Below, one piece after another: positions 35,273-44,630 of a DNA stretch of 64,000 bases; the stretch's first letter is position 1, and every line of letters begins with the position of its first letter. The translations under genes and the position numbers were made by a program. The notes under the pieces are model-generated. The model worked only from the letters and a program-made list of their open reading frames with translations, had not been told where the DNA came from and did not search any database. Source of the DNA: Prevotella sp. (GTDB lineage: Bacteria > Bacteroidota > Bacteroidia > Bacteroidales > Bacteroidaceae); assembly GCA_017538105.1 (NCBI GenBank), contig JAFYJN010000054.1:1-64000 (forward strand), written 5' to 3'.

Positions 35273-35815
35273 ATGGAATTTGAAAATAAAATCATAAGTA
35301 GGGAAATACAGGAAAACCTGTATTCCACTGGCAAGACACTGTCTACCGCGGAGAGTTGTACTGGCGGTCGTATTGCTGAAGCTATTATTGCAGTGCCAGG
35401 AGCATCGGATTATTTCAAAGGAGGTATCATCTGCTACACCAATGAAGTGAAAGAACGACTGCTTCATGTGGATCCACGACTCATAGAAGAAAAGACAGCC
35501 GTCTGCGAAGAGGTGGCCATCAGTATGGTAAAAGGGGCGACCGCAGCACTCAATACCGACTTTGCGGTGGCAGCCACAGGGGTGGCGGGTCCAGGTGGAG
35601 GAACAAAAGATATACCCGTGGGCACAATTTGGCTAGCTTGTGGCTCAAAAGACAAGGTGATTACCCTAAAAATGGAAGAAGACAATGGACGTGACAAGAA
35701 CTTGGCCGGAGCTACATCCCGTGCCTTGTTGTTGCTGAAAGAATTCCTTGACGTAAACAATCCAAAAGGAGAGGAAAAAGATGAAGACCGAATATCACCA
35801 ATAGGCCAAATGTAA
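35273..35815 (+). CDS. pncC: CinA-family nicotinamide-nucleotide amidohydrolase (PncC)
   Basis: Converts nicotinamide mononucleotide to nicotinate mononucleotide in NAD salvage. It has 180 residues, the CinA C-terminal domain alone. The signature is STAESCTGGRIAEAI near residue 25, with GIICYTNEVKERLL and AATGVAGPGGGT. The N-terminal COG1058 domain of full CinA is absent. The 131-base spacer before it shows no exact promoter box. A terminator overlaps the end of the gene by adjacency. Confidence 0.92.
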   Translation: MEFENKIISREIQENLYSTGKTLSTAESCTGGRIAEAIIAVPGASDYFKGGIICYTNEVKERLLHVDPRLIEEKTAVCEEVAISMVKGATAALNTDFAVAATGVAGPGGGTKDIPVGTIWLACGSKDKVITLKMEEDNGRDKNLAGATSRALLLLKEFLDVNNPKGEEKDEDRISPIGQM

Positions 35816-35849
35816 AGAGTGCTCGGAACAATCCGAGCACTCTCTTTTT
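35816..35849 (+). terminator. Terminator after pncC
   Basis: Perfect 12-base stem agagtgctcgga / tccgagcactct with an acaa loop, then CTTTTT. It starts directly after the stop codon. Confidence 0.92.
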
Positions 35850-35961
35850 CTCGTCTCCAGCCCCTCGTTCCCCACTTTTTCCCTTAAAAATACTTCAAAC
35901 TATCAATTATTCTTAAATTGTAGGTTTTTAAAGTCTTTTTTAATATTATTTAGTCAGTTTT

Positions 35962-35994
35962 TTTCGCTTATCCACAGCCTTTGTTGTACTTTTG
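35962..35994 (+). promoter_or_regulatory. Promoter of the Bat operon with DnaA box and inverted repeat
   Basis: TACTTTTG at 35987-35994 is an exact -7 box, with a weak TTTC at 35962-35965 upstream. Between them TTATCCACA (35968-35976) is a perfect DnaA-box consensus. Downstream, ctttttc-aa-gaaaaag (36000-36015) is a perfect inverted repeat near the start of the transcript. Either could regulate the operon. The rest of 35850-36059 is AT-rich without other signals. Confidence 0.65.
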
Positions 35995-36059
35995 CGTTGC
36001 TTTTTCAAGAAAAAGGCATCTCAAAAGAAAGAACAACAAACAAAAAAACATAAATCATT

Positions 36060-37055
36060 ATGGCAGAAACTATCGACATCCGAGAACTCAACATGAGAAT
36101 TGAGCAGCAAAGCGCTTTCGTCACGAACCTGACAATGGGCATGGATAGAGTGATTGTAGGACAAAAACACCTCATCGACTCCCTGCTCATCGGGCTGCTC
36201 TCCGACGGACATATTTTACTTGAAGGCGTCCCCGGATTGGCAAAGACATTGGCGATAAAAACACTGGCACAGCTTATCAGCTCCGATTACAGCCGCATAC
36301 AGTTCACACCTGACCTGTTGCCTGCCGATGTGGTGGGTACCATGGTTTACTCGCAGAAAGACGAGAAATTCCATGTTAAGAAAGGACCTGTTTTCGCCAA
36401 TTTCATTCTCGCTGACGAAATCAACCGAGCCCCGGCGAAAGTGCAGAGCGCTTTGCTCGAGGCTATGCAGGAGCATCAGGTGACCATAGGCGATAATACC
36501 TTCAAACTTCCTGATCCCTTCCTCGTCATGGCTACACAGAACCCCATAGAGCAAGAAGGAACCTATCAGTTGCCTGAAGCACAGGTTGACCGTTTCATGC
36601 TCAAGGTGGTGATTGATTATCCAACGATACAGGAGGAGAAACTCATCATTCGAGAAAACCTGCATGGAGCACTGCCCGAGGTGCTGCCCGTGACAACCGC
36701 CGAGGAAATTGTTAATGCAAGGACTGTGGTAAGGCAAGTATATCTTGATGAGAAAATCGAACAGTATATCGCTGACATTGTGTTCGCAACTAGATATCCT
36801 GACAGATACCAACTGCCTCAACTCAAAGACCTCATCACCTTTGGTGGTTCGCCTCGCGCAAGCATCAATCTGGCCAAAGCTGCCAAAGCTTATGCCTTCG
36901 TAAAACGCCGTGGTTATGTTGTGCCAGAGGATGTTAGGGCAGTCGCTCATGATGTGTTGCGACACCGAATCGGACTCTCCTACGAGGCGGAAGCGGGAAA
37001 TGTCTCAACCGAAGAAATCATCAGTCAGATTATCAACAAGGTAGAAGTACCTTAA
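36060..37055 (+). CDS. MoxR-family AAA+ ATPase of the Bat operon
   Basis: 331 residues. AAA+ ATPase thought to act as a chaperone that remodels von Willebrand A partners, cytoplasmic. Walker A is EGVPGLAKT (about residue 57), Walker B ILADEINRAP, sensor 1 ATQNPIEQEGTYQLPEAQVDRF, and the C-terminal lid includes GGSPRASINLAKAAKAYA. It opens the array moxR-DUF58-batX-batA-batB-batC-batDE, the aerotolerance cluster first described in Bacteroides fragilis. Its own promoter lies 66 bases upstream. Confidence 0.95.
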   Translation: MAETIDIRELNMRIEQQSAFVTNLTMGMDRVIVGQKHLIDSLLIGLLSDGHILLEGVPGLAKTLAIKTLAQLISSDYSRIQFTPDLLPADVVGTMVYSQKDEKFHVKKGPVFANFILADEINRAPAKVQSALLEAMQEHQVTIGDNTFKLPDPFLVMATQNPIEQEGTYQLPEAQVDRFMLKVVIDYPTIQEEKLIIRENLHGALPEVLPVTTAEEIVNARTVVRQVYLDEKIEQYIADIVFATRYPDRYQLPQLKDLITFGGSPRASINLAKAAKAYAFVKRRGYVVPEDVRAVAHDVLRHRIGLSYEAEAGNVSTEEIISQIINKVEVP

Positions 37056-37176
37056 GGAGTTGCTAATGACTAGCTGAGAATGATCTCCCGGATAAATACA
37101 TCTCCCACATCAAGATGTTAGCAGGGAAAACATTTGGGCGATGTCCATATTTTCACACTCAAGAACAACCAAAACG

Positions 37177-38046
37177 ATGGACTCTTCAGAGATACTGAAA
37201 AAAGTTCGAAAGATTGAAATCAAAACGCGGGGATTGAGCCAAAACATCTTCGCGGGCCAATATCATTCCGCCTACAAAGGCAGGGGAATGGTGTTCTCGG
37301 AGGTGAGAGAGTATCAATACGGCGATGATGTGCGCGACATTGACTGGAACGTTACAGCCCGTTTTCACAAACCGTTCGTCAAAGTATTCGAAGAAGAACG
37401 TGAACTCACGGTTATGTTGCTCTGCGACGTGTCGGGATCACTTGATTTCGGTACGCAGAAAGTGAATAAACGTGATATGGCCACAGAGATAGCGGCTACA
37501 TTGGCTTTTAGTGCCATACAGAACAATGATAAAATTGGCGTGGTGTTCTTTTCCGACAAGATAGAAAAATACATTCCTCCCAAAAAAGGCAGGAAACATA
37601 TCCTTTACATTATTCGGGAAATGCTCGATTTTAAACCGGAAAGTAAGAAAACAGATGTGAAGATGGCCATCGAGTTTCTCACCCAAGTGATGAAACGTAG
37701 ATGTACGGCTTTCATCCTCAGCGATTTCTATGGACGGGGCGATTTTGAAAATGCACTGACTATATGCAACCGCAAACATGATGTTGCGGCCATACAGATA
37801 TACGACCAAAGAGCGAGGGAACTGCCTGCTGTAGGTTTGATGACTGTGCGCGATGCCGAGACAGGTCATGAAATGGTGATAGACACATCGAGTAAGAAAT
37901 TGAGAATGGCACATACGGCATATTGGATGGGACGTCAGGTCCAACTAAGACAGACATTCTCGAAAAGCAATGTCGACCATATATCCATTGCCACGAATGA
38001 AGACTATGTGAAAAAACTGATGGCACTCTTTGCCATGAGGGCATAA
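37177..38046 (+). CDS. DUF58 protein (vWA-like) of the Bat operon
   Basis: 289 residues from the ATG at 37177; homologues begin about here (EILKKVRKIEIKTRGL). An ATG at 37141 would add 12 residues with a leader-like, G-free coding stretch. Typical DUF58 motifs are GRGMVFSEVREYQYGDDVRDIDWNVTA (split here as GRGMVFSEV and YQYGDDVRDIDWN) and CDVSGSLDFG, a partial metal-site motif of the von Willebrand A fold. It probably works with MoxR on the membrane-bound BatA/B proteins. Confidence 0.92.
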   Translation: MDSSEILKKVRKIEIKTRGLSQNIFAGQYHSAYKGRGMVFSEVREYQYGDDVRDIDWNVTARFHKPFVKVFEEERELTVMLLCDVSGSLDFGTQKVNKRDMATEIAATLAFSAIQNNDKIGVVFFSDKIEKYIPPKKGRKHILYIIREMLDFKPESKKTDVKMAIEFLTQVMKRRCTAFILSDFYGRGDFENALTICNRKHDVAAIQIYDQRARELPAVGLMTVRDAETGHEMVIDTSSKKLRMAHTAYWMGRQVQLRQTFSKSNVDHISIATNEDYVKKLMALFAMRA

Positions 38047-38062
38047 ACAAGTAAAAGAAGAA

Positions 38063-39136
38063 ATGAAAAGAATTTTCGTCATATTGACATCATTGGGAAT
38101 GGCACTCCACTTGGCGGCACAGCAACCGACTATCGAGGCGCGCATTGATTCCATGCAGATGCTCATCGGCGAACAAGTGCACCTTACTTTGTCGGTGGCT
38201 GTTAAAGATGGCCAGCAAGTGGTGTTCCCATTCTATCAACGTACGCAGATGCTCACGCCTGGTGTTGAGGTGCTGGATATGACAGAAGTGGACACTACCA
38301 ACATCGACAACGGCATGCAACGGTTGTCGTGTACCTATACGCTCACGTCATTCGAAGACACAATCTATTACTTGCCTCCCATGAAGGTAATGGTTGATGG
38401 CAAGGAATACAATAGCAAAAACTTGGCTCTCAAAGTGCTCACACTTGAAGTGGACACTCTTCATCCGGAACAGTTTTTTCCGCCGAAAGACGTGCAGGAC
38501 AATCCATTCCGATGGAGCGATTGGAGTGGGATGTTCTGGATGGCTTGGCTGTTGCTTATCTTGACGGCTTTGGCATATTATGTCTATACACGCATCAGAG
38601 ATAACAAGACAATAATACCGCCTATTAAATTCGTGCGTAAAGCACTGCCGCACCAGAAGGCCATGAAGGAAATAGAGATCATTAAGCAGCAGCGCATGAC
38701 TTCTTCTGAAAACCAGAAAGAATATTACACGCGTCTGACCGACACATTGAGGGTATATCTGCAAGAACGTTTTGGCTTTAATGCCATGGAGATGACTTCT
38801 GATGAAATCATTGGCCGCTTGAACCAAGAAGAGGACAAAACGAAAATTGACGAATTGACCGAACTCTTCAGAACGGCTGATTTGGTTAAATTCGCAAAAC
38901 ATGAGGCTCTCATCAACGAGAACGACAGAAACCTGGCCAATGCCATCGCTTTTATCGACAGTACGAAAAGAGAGGATGTACCGACTGTGGAACAGATTAA
39001 GCCACAACTCACAAAGGAACAACTTGTGAATCAACGCACAAGAACCGTTGGATGGGTGTTGTTGGCTCTACTCACAGTGGTGGGCTTGGCAATTGTTGCT
39101 TTTGTGGCTTGGCAATTGTATTCCCTTGTGGGTTAA
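38063..39136 (+). CDS. Bat-operon membrane protein with DUF4381-like layout
   Basis: 357 residues: signal peptide (LHLAAQQ, about residue 20), periplasmic beta domain (25-150, with EQVHLTLSVAVKDGQ), membrane helix (about 163-185, MFWMAWLLLILTALAYYVY), cytoplasmic helical part containing EYYTRLTDTLRVYLQERFGFNAMEMTSDEI, and a second membrane helix at the very end (about 330-352). The RVYL and E-M-T-x-DE motifs also occur in DUF4381 proteins and in the cytoplasmic part of BatD. It sits where other Bacteroidales carry an uncharacterised gene between DUF58 and batA. The role is inferred from context. Confidence 0.8.
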   Translation: MKRIFVILTSLGMALHLAAQQPTIEARIDSMQMLIGEQVHLTLSVAVKDGQQVVFPFYQRTQMLTPGVEVLDMTEVDTTNIDNGMQRLSCTYTLTSFEDTIYYLPPMKVMVDGKEYNSKNLALKVLTLEVDTLHPEQFFPPKDVQDNPFRWSDWSGMFWMAWLLLILTALAYYVYTRIRDNKTIIPPIKFVRKALPHQKAMKEIEIIKQQRMTSSENQKEYYTRLTDTLRVYLQERFGFNAMEMTSDEIIGRLNQEEDKTKIDELTELFRTADLVKFAKHEALINENDRNLANAIAFIDSTKREDVPTVEQIKPQLTKEQLVNQRTRTVGWVLLALLTVVGLAIVAFVAWQLYSLVG

Positions 39137-39151
39137 TAGGAAAAAGAAGAA

Positions 39152-40150
39152 ATGGAATTTGTCAACAAAGAATATCTCCTGCTGTTACTGCTGCTCATTC
39201 CATATGTGCTGTGGTACTGCTTATATAGGAAACACGTAACACCAACCATGCGTATGAGTGATACGCATGCATATCTTGGTGTGGGCAAGTCGTTGCGCAC
39301 ACGACTTATCCATCTGCCCATGGTGCTTAGAATGATAGCCTTTACCATGTTAGTGCTTATTCTGTCACGACCACAGACACACCATTCATGGGGAACGCGT
39401 ACCGTAGAGGGTATCGATATTATGTTGGCTATGGACGTGTCGACAAGTATGTTGGCGGAAGACCTGCGACCAAATCGTATGGAGGCGGCAAAAGAAGTGG
39501 CGGCGGAATTTATATCGGGACGCCCCGATGACAATATTGGACTTACCATCTTTGCTGGAGAGTCGTTTACTCAATGTCCTATGACTACCGACCACCAGTC
39601 GCTACTCAACTTGCTGCATAATGTGCGCACGGATATTGCAGCACGCGGACTCATAGAAGACGGAACGGCCGTGGGCATGGGGTTAGCGAATGCTGTGAGC
39701 CGACTGAAGGATAGTAAAGCGAAAAGCAAGGTGGTAATTTTGTTGACTGATGGTTCTAATAACCGTGGTGACATCTCGCCGCTCACGGCTGCCGAAATAG
39801 CAAAAAGTTTGGGCATTAGGGTGTATACAGTGGGAGTTGGTACCAACAAGGTAGCTCGCTATCCTATGCCCGTTGGTGGCACGGTGCAGTACATCAATGT
39901 GCCGGTAGAAATTGACACTAAAACGTTAAGTGAGATAGCACGGAAAACTGATGGTAAGTTCTACCGTGCTACTAATACAGATGAACTGAAACATATATAT
40001 CAGGACATCGATACATTGGAAAAAACAAAGTTCGACGTCAAGAAATTTTCAAAGCGCAATGACGCGTACCAACCATTTGCCGTCATCGCCATCCTGGCAT
40101 TGCTGCTTGAGATGCTGCTCCGGCTGACTATATTGAGAAGAATACCCTGA
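39152..40150 (+). CDS. batA: BatA, von Willebrand A membrane protein
   Basis: 332 residues. Two membrane helices at the N-terminus (about 8-26 and 52-70), a vWA domain with intact metal site DVSTSMLAEDLRPNRMEAAK, ILLTDGSNN and a conserved threonine in GTAVGMG, and a C-terminal membrane helix (about 308-328). In Bacteroides fragilis, bat genes support aerotolerance, but the biochemical role of BatA is not settled. It has the same layout as BatB and both arose by duplication. Confidence 0.93.
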   Translation: MEFVNKEYLLLLLLLIPYVLWYCLYRKHVTPTMRMSDTHAYLGVGKSLRTRLIHLPMVLRMIAFTMLVLILSRPQTHHSWGTRTVEGIDIMLAMDVSTSMLAEDLRPNRMEAAKEVAAEFISGRPDDNIGLTIFAGESFTQCPMTTDHQSLLNLLHNVRTDIAARGLIEDGTAVGMGLANAVSRLKDSKAKSKVVILLTDGSNNRGDISPLTAAEIAKSLGIRVYTVGVGTNKVARYPMPVGGTVQYINVPVEIDTKTLSEIARKTDGKFYRATNTDELKHIYQDIDTLEKTKFDVKKFSKRNDAYQPFAVIAILALLLEMLLRLTILRRIP

Positions 40151-40169
40151 CGTAAAAAAGGAAGTAAAA

Positions 40170-41186
40170 ATGTTCAGATTCGAAAATCCTATTTTTCTCT
40201 ATCTGCTGCTCATCCTGCCACTGCTATGGATGATGTGGAGGGTGAGCCGTAGAAGACAGAAAAAAGACATAGGGAAGTTCGGTGACCCACAATTAGTGGA
40301 ACAGATGATGGAAAACCGCTCTTCTTACCGCCCAATGGTGAAATTCTGGTTGCTCATGGCAGCCTTGGCACTGCTCATTGTGATGTTGGCCAGGCCTCAG
40401 ATGGGGTCTAAAATTAGTTCCGAACAACGACAGGGCATAGAAGCTATCATAGCTCTCGATATTTCTAATTCGATGCTTGCGGAAGATGTGAAACCGTCCC
40501 GACTTGATAGGTGCAAGATGATTGTAGAGAACATGGTTGATCATTTTGTGGATGATAAGGTGGGGATGATTGTTTTTGCTGGTGACGCTTTTGTGCAGTT
40601 GCCAATAACCACCGACTATGTTTCGGCTAAGATGTTCATGCAGAATATCTCGCCTTCGCTCATCGCGTCACAGGGCACCGACATCGCCACGGCCATAGAC
40701 CTCTCCATGAAATGCTTCACGGCTGATGATAATACGGGTAAAGCCATCATCATCATAACAGATGGTGAAGACCATGAGGGTGGTGCTCTTGAGGCGGCAA
40801 AGGCTGCCGCCGACAAAGGTATTCAGGTGTTTGTGCTCGGCGTGGGCAACAGCGCGGGCGCACCAATACCTGTTCAAGGAGGTGGATATATGACTGATAA
40901 TACGGGTGAGACGGTGATGACCCGGCTCAATGAACAGATGTGTCAACAGATTGCTGATGCAGGAAAGGGTATATATATTCATGTTGACAACACGTCGAAG
41001 GCACAAGAAAAATTGGATGAGCACATCGCCAAGATGCAGAAAGGTGAACTCAACTCCGTCATTTACAGCGAATATGACGAACAATATCAGGCGGTGGGCA
41101 TCATCGTCATTCTGTTGCTCATTATAGAGGTGTGCATATTGGAAAGAAAAAACAAATTCATCAACAAATTCAAGTTTTTCAAATGA
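40170..41186 (+). CDS. batB: BatB, von Willebrand A membrane protein
   Basis: 338 residues, the paralogue of BatA. Membrane helices near 8-26 and 58-76, metal site DISNSMLAEDVKPSRLDRCK, GMIVFAGDAFVQLP, IIITDGEDHEGG, and a C-terminal helix (about 308-326). It ends with a basic tail rich in Lys and Phe (ERKNKFINKFKFFK) that would face the cytoplasm. Its stop overlaps the batC start by four bases (ATGA). Confidence 0.93.
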   Translation: MFRFENPIFLYLLLILPLLWMMWRVSRRRQKKDIGKFGDPQLVEQMMENRSSYRPMVKFWLLMAALALLIVMLARPQMGSKISSEQRQGIEAIIALDISNSMLAEDVKPSRLDRCKMIVENMVDHFVDDKVGMIVFAGDAFVQLPITTDYVSAKMFMQNISPSLIASQGTDIATAIDLSMKCFTADDNTGKAIIIITDGEDHEGGALEAAKAAADKGIQVFVLGVGNSAGAPIPVQGGGYMTDNTGETVMTRLNEQMCQQIADAGKGIYIHVDNTSKAQEKLDEHIAKMQKGELNSVIYSEYDEQYQAVGIIVILLLIIEVCILERKNKFINKFKFFK

Positions 41187-42025
41187 AAAGGGTTGATATG
41201 AAAATGTCGAAATACTGCAAGATGCTGTTTGTTATCGCTTTGGCGTTCATTCCTGTTTTCTCATGGGCCGACAACGACAGACAGTATGTTCGCAGTGGCA
41301 ACAAATACTACAGGGCTGAACAATACGACAAGGCTGAACTGGAATATAAGAAAGCTCTTTCTGCCAACGAGCAGAACACCCAAGCTATGTATAACCTTGG
41401 ATGCGCCATGATGATGCAGCAGCAGGATTCCATGGCGATAGAGCAGTTCAAGATGTCTGGGGCGGCGGAAAACAATAAGGTTAGGAAAGCCATGTCGTAT
41501 CATAACATAGGCGTCATTTTCCAGATGCATCAGGAATATGACAAGGCCATAGAATTCTACAAGGAAGCGTTGCGCAACAATCCGCGTGACCACGAGACAC
41601 GCTATAATTTGGCACTATGTCAACAGTTACTGAAAAACCAACCAAAGCAGAACAAAAACAAGGATAACCAAAACCAAGATAAGGATAAACAGAATCAGGA
41701 CAAGGACAAACAGAATCAGGACAAGGACAAGCAGAACCAGGACAAGGACAAACAAGACCAAGATAAGGATAAACAAAACCAAGACAAACAAAATCAGGAC
41801 AAGGACAAGCAAAACCAGGACAAACAAAATCAGGACAAAGATCAACAGAATCAAGATAAGCAGGACCAGAAGCAACAGGGGCAACAGGGCGAACAAAAGC
41901 AGATGAGCCGCGAAAATGCAGAACAACTGCTAAATGCTGCGGTTCAGGACGAGAAGAACACCCAACAGCGACTGCAAAAAGCAATGCAACAACCACAACG
42001 TAGGGGGCTGCAAAAGAATTGGTGA
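41183..42025 (+). CDS. batC: BatC, TPR protein with a long QNQDKDK repeat
   Basis: 280 residues from the ATG that overlaps the batB stop; upstream in-frame starts lie inside batB. A signal peptide (KMLFVIALAFIPVFSWA) is followed by three TPR units (residues 30-150: YYRAEQYDKAELEYKKAL, EYDKAIEFYKEALRNNP). Then a highly charged low-complexity tract built from QNQDKDK and QNQDK units covers about 80 residues. The C-terminus (ENAEQLLNAAVQDEKNTQQRL) is conserved among BatC proteins. The TPR part probably binds BatA/B in the periplasm; the tract may be a flexible spacer of variable length. Confidence 0.9.
   Translation: MKRVDMKMSKYCKMLFVIALAFIPVFSWADNDRQYVRSGNKYYRAEQYDKAELEYKKALSANEQNTQAMYNLGCAMMMQQQDSMAIEQFKMSGAAENNKVRKAMSYHNIGVIFQMHQEYDKAIEFYKEALRNNPRDHETRYNLALCQQLLKNQPKQNKNKDNQNQDKDKQNQDKDKQNQDKDKQNQDKDKQDQDKDKQNQDKQNQDKDKQNQDKQNQDKDQQNQDKQDQKQQGQQGEQKQMSRENAEQLLNAAVQDEKNTQQRLQKAMQQPQRRGLQKNW
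41640..41880 (+). repeat. Imperfect 21/15-base tandem repeats inside batC
   Basis: About ten units of 21 bases (QNQDKDK) or 15 bases (QNQDK), such as cagaatcaggacaaggacaa. Neighbouring units are nearly identical at DNA level, so copy number could change by slippage or recombination without breaking the frame. Confidence 0.88.
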
Positions 42026-42051
42026 CAATGATTGAAGATTCTAAACTGACC

Positions 42052-44625
42052 ATGATGAGAAACAAATATATATTAGCTTTCATTACCGTCTTTTGCTTCT
42101 TGCAGATGGCGGTTGCACAAAAACTGTCGGTCAATGTGCCAGGTAGGGTGCAGGTGGGCGAGACTTTCCGTCTAGAATATTCCATCAACACTGTCGATGT
42201 AAATGGCGAGCTGAGATTGCCGGAAATGCCCGATGGTTTGGAGGTGGTTTTCGGACCGAGCGTATCGAGACAACAGAGCTACAATATTTACAACGGCCAT
42301 GCATCAAGCCAGGCTTCCATAACATATACTTATATGTTGATGGCAAAGAAGGCGGGAACGTTTAACATTCCGGCGGCTCGCCTTAACGTGGGTGGCGCTA
42401 ATGTGGCATCGGCGCCTGTCAAGGTGACGGCAACAGGAGTTGCCCAGCAGCATCAAGGCACACGCTTCCACCAAGATGAAGAGGAGCAACACCATCTCAG
42501 GGCGGCAGGAGCACCTGTCACACAACGTGATTTGTTTATCAGGGTGTCTGCCAATAAAACAAGGGTTCATGAACAGGAGCCAATTCTGCTCACTTATAAA
42601 GTGTACACTTTGGTCGACCTCACTCAACTGGAGGGTAAGATGCCTGAACTCAATGGGTTCCATTCTCAGGAAGTGGAACTGCCTCAGCAAAAGACATTCC
42701 ACACAGAATCGGTTGACGGACGAACGTACAGGTGTGTGACATGGAGCCAATATGTGATGTATCCACAGATGACAGGTACCCTTGAGATTCCAAGTATCAC
42801 TTTCAAAGGTATCGTGGTGCAGGAAAACAGGAATGTTGACCCCTTCGAGGCTTTTCTCAATGGCGGATCGGGATATGTGGAAGTGAAACGCGACATCGTT
42901 GCTCCAGGTCTTACCGTGCATGTGGATCCGCTACCGCAGCGACCAGCCAACTTCTCAGGTGGCGTGGGTCATTTCAATATATCCGCACAAATCGACAAGA
43001 CTGAAGTGAAGGCGGGTGACCCTGTGAACATCCGTGTGGTAGTGGGCGGCAACGGCAATTTGAAGTTGCTCAAGCAACCAGAAGTGGATTTGCCTAAAGA
43101 CTTCGAGAAATATGAAGCGAAGGTTACCGACAAGACGAAACTAACGTCTAATGGTGTAGAGGGTAATATGGTATACGACATACTCATCGTGCCACGTCAT
43201 CAAGGTAGTTATACCATCCCTCCCATTGAAATGACTTATTATGACACCAGCGCTAACCAGTACCGCACATTGAAGACGCAGCCTTTTACCGTGAATGTGG
43301 CTCCGGGAGAAGGGGGCGATGAGGTAGATGAGGATGGCGAATCGAAAGTGAAAGATATATACCCCATCCGAACAGGAAAGACAGAGCAGCACTCGCTAGA
43401 TGACTATTTCTTCATGTCACCATGGTATTGGATATGGATTATCATCCCACTAATGTTGTTCGTAGCACTCATGATGGCATTCCACAAGAGAGCTGTAGAA
43501 AGAGCCAACATTGGGAAGATGAGGGGAAAGAAGGCCAATAAGGTAGCAATACGCCGATTGAAGAAAGCCAACCAACTCATGGGTGAGGGTAAGAACAGTG
43601 AATTCTATGATGAGGTGCTACGTGCTTTATGGGGATATGTTGGTGACAAGATGAACATGCCTGTGGCAGACCTCTCACGTGAGAATGTCATGCAGGAACT
43701 CAGCGACCGCGGAGTGAGTGAACAGGTGGCCGACGAGTTCGTCGGCGCACTTGACGAGTGTGAGTTTGAACGCTATGCACCGGGTGATCCCATGGGTAAT
43801 ATGTCGAAGACGTATAATTCAGCCATGAATGCAATTACCAGAATAGAAAATGAAATCAAATCGGCCAAGACCAAGAATAAAACTGGCGCATCAGCGTTGC
43901 TGATCATGGTCTTGTGTCTGCCTATTTCGTCTCTTGCCATCACAAAAGAGAATGCCGATGCAGAGTACAACAAAGGCAACTACCAACAGGCAATCCACGA
44001 TTATGAGGAACTTCTTCATAAAGGGGTGAGCGCCGATTTGTATTTTAATTTAGGAAATGCCTATTACAGGACGGACAACATAACGAGGGCCATCATCAAT
44101 TATGAGAGGGCTTTCAAACTCTCGCCGGGCGACGAGGACATACGTTTCAATTTGCAACTGGCACAGTCGAAAACCATTGACAAGATTTCACCGGAGTCGG
44201 AGATGTTTTTCGTGACGGGATATCATTCTTTGGTGAATTCGAAAAGCATTGACCAATGGGCATATTTGGCTATCGGAAGTATCATCACCATGTTGGTTCT
44301 CGTATTGGTTTACCTCTTCTCTGGAAGTGTCATCTTGCGAAAGGTGGGGTTCTTCGGGGCGGCATTTATGTTGATTCTGTTCATCCTGTCGAATGTCTTT
44401 GCCTATCAACAGCGGCGACAACTAAAGGAACGTGACACGGCCATCGTCACTACTCCCACTGTAAATGTGAGGAAAACACCAAAGACGGATGCCGCCGCGG
44501 TTTTCGTCATCCACGAAGGAACGAAGGTGAAAATCATCGACAAGTCAATCAGCGATTGGATATCAGTAAAGTTGGCTGATGGACGTGAGGGATGGTTACT
44601 CACTAATCAGGTGGAGGAAATTTGA
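42052..44625 (+). CDS. batD: BatD-BatE fusion protein
   Basis: 857 residues from the ATG at 42052, chosen because a normal signal peptide follows (YILAFITVFCFLQMAVAQ); ATGs at 42019 and 42028 overlap or abut batC. BatD part: Ig-like beta domains to about 450, a membrane helix (YWIWIIIPLMLFVALMMAF) and a cytoplasmic helical domain. From about residue 612 a second, signal-peptide-like helix (ASALLIMVLCLPISSLA) starts the BatE part: TPR units, two membrane helices and an SH3-like end (PTVNVRKTPK to GWLLTNQ). BatD and BatE are separate genes in Bacteroides. Confidence 0.88.
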   Translation: MMRNKYILAFITVFCFLQMAVAQKLSVNVPGRVQVGETFRLEYSINTVDVNGELRLPEMPDGLEVVFGPSVSRQQSYNIYNGHASSQASITYTYMLMAKKAGTFNIPAARLNVGGANVASAPVKVTATGVAQQHQGTRFHQDEEEQHHLRAAGAPVTQRDLFIRVSANKTRVHEQEPILLTYKVYTLVDLTQLEGKMPELNGFHSQEVELPQQKTFHTESVDGRTYRCVTWSQYVMYPQMTGTLEIPSITFKGIVVQENRNVDPFEAFLNGGSGYVEVKRDIVAPGLTVHVDPLPQRPANFSGGVGHFNISAQIDKTEVKAGDPVNIRVVVGGNGNLKLLKQPEVDLPKDFEKYEAKVTDKTKLTSNGVEGNMVYDILIVPRHQGSYTIPPIEMTYYDTSANQYRTLKTQPFTVNVAPGEGGDEVDEDGESKVKDIYPIRTGKTEQHSLDDYFFMSPWYWIWIIIPLMLFVALMMAFHKRAVERANIGKMRGKKANKVAIRRLKKANQLMGEGKNSEFYDEVLRALWGYVGDKMNMPVADLSRENVMQELSDRGVSEQVADEFVGALDECEFERYAPGDPMGNMSKTYNSAMNAITRIENEIKSAKTKNKTGASALLIMVLCLPISSLAITKENADAEYNKGNYQQAIHDYEELLHKGVSADLYFNLGNAYYRTDNITRAIINYERAFKLSPGDEDIRFNLQLAQSKTIDKISPESEMFFVTGYHSLVNSKSIDQWAYLAIGSIITMLVLVLVYLFSGSVILRKVGFFGAAFMLILFILSNVFAYQQRRQLKERDTAIVTTPTVNVRKTPKTDAAAVFVIHEGTKVKIIDKSISDWISVKLADGREGWLLTNQVEEI

Positions 44626-44630
44626 TTGTT

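Noticed and set aside
36216..36965. Minus-strand 249-residue frame opposite moxR
   Set aside because: Shadow of a highly conserved gene, with no start context or known motif. The same holds for 3161-3763 opposite trpB and 49768-50484 opposite GH28.
41640..41880. Possible CRISPR array because of regular repeats
   Set aside because: The repeats are direct coding units without unique spacers and stay in the batC frame.
41627..41926. Minus-strand 99-residue ORF made almost only of Leu, Ile, Val and Phe
   Set aside because: It is the complement of the batC QNQDKDK repeat; repeated Gln/Asp/Lys codons read backwards give a hydrophobic shadow. No promoter or context.
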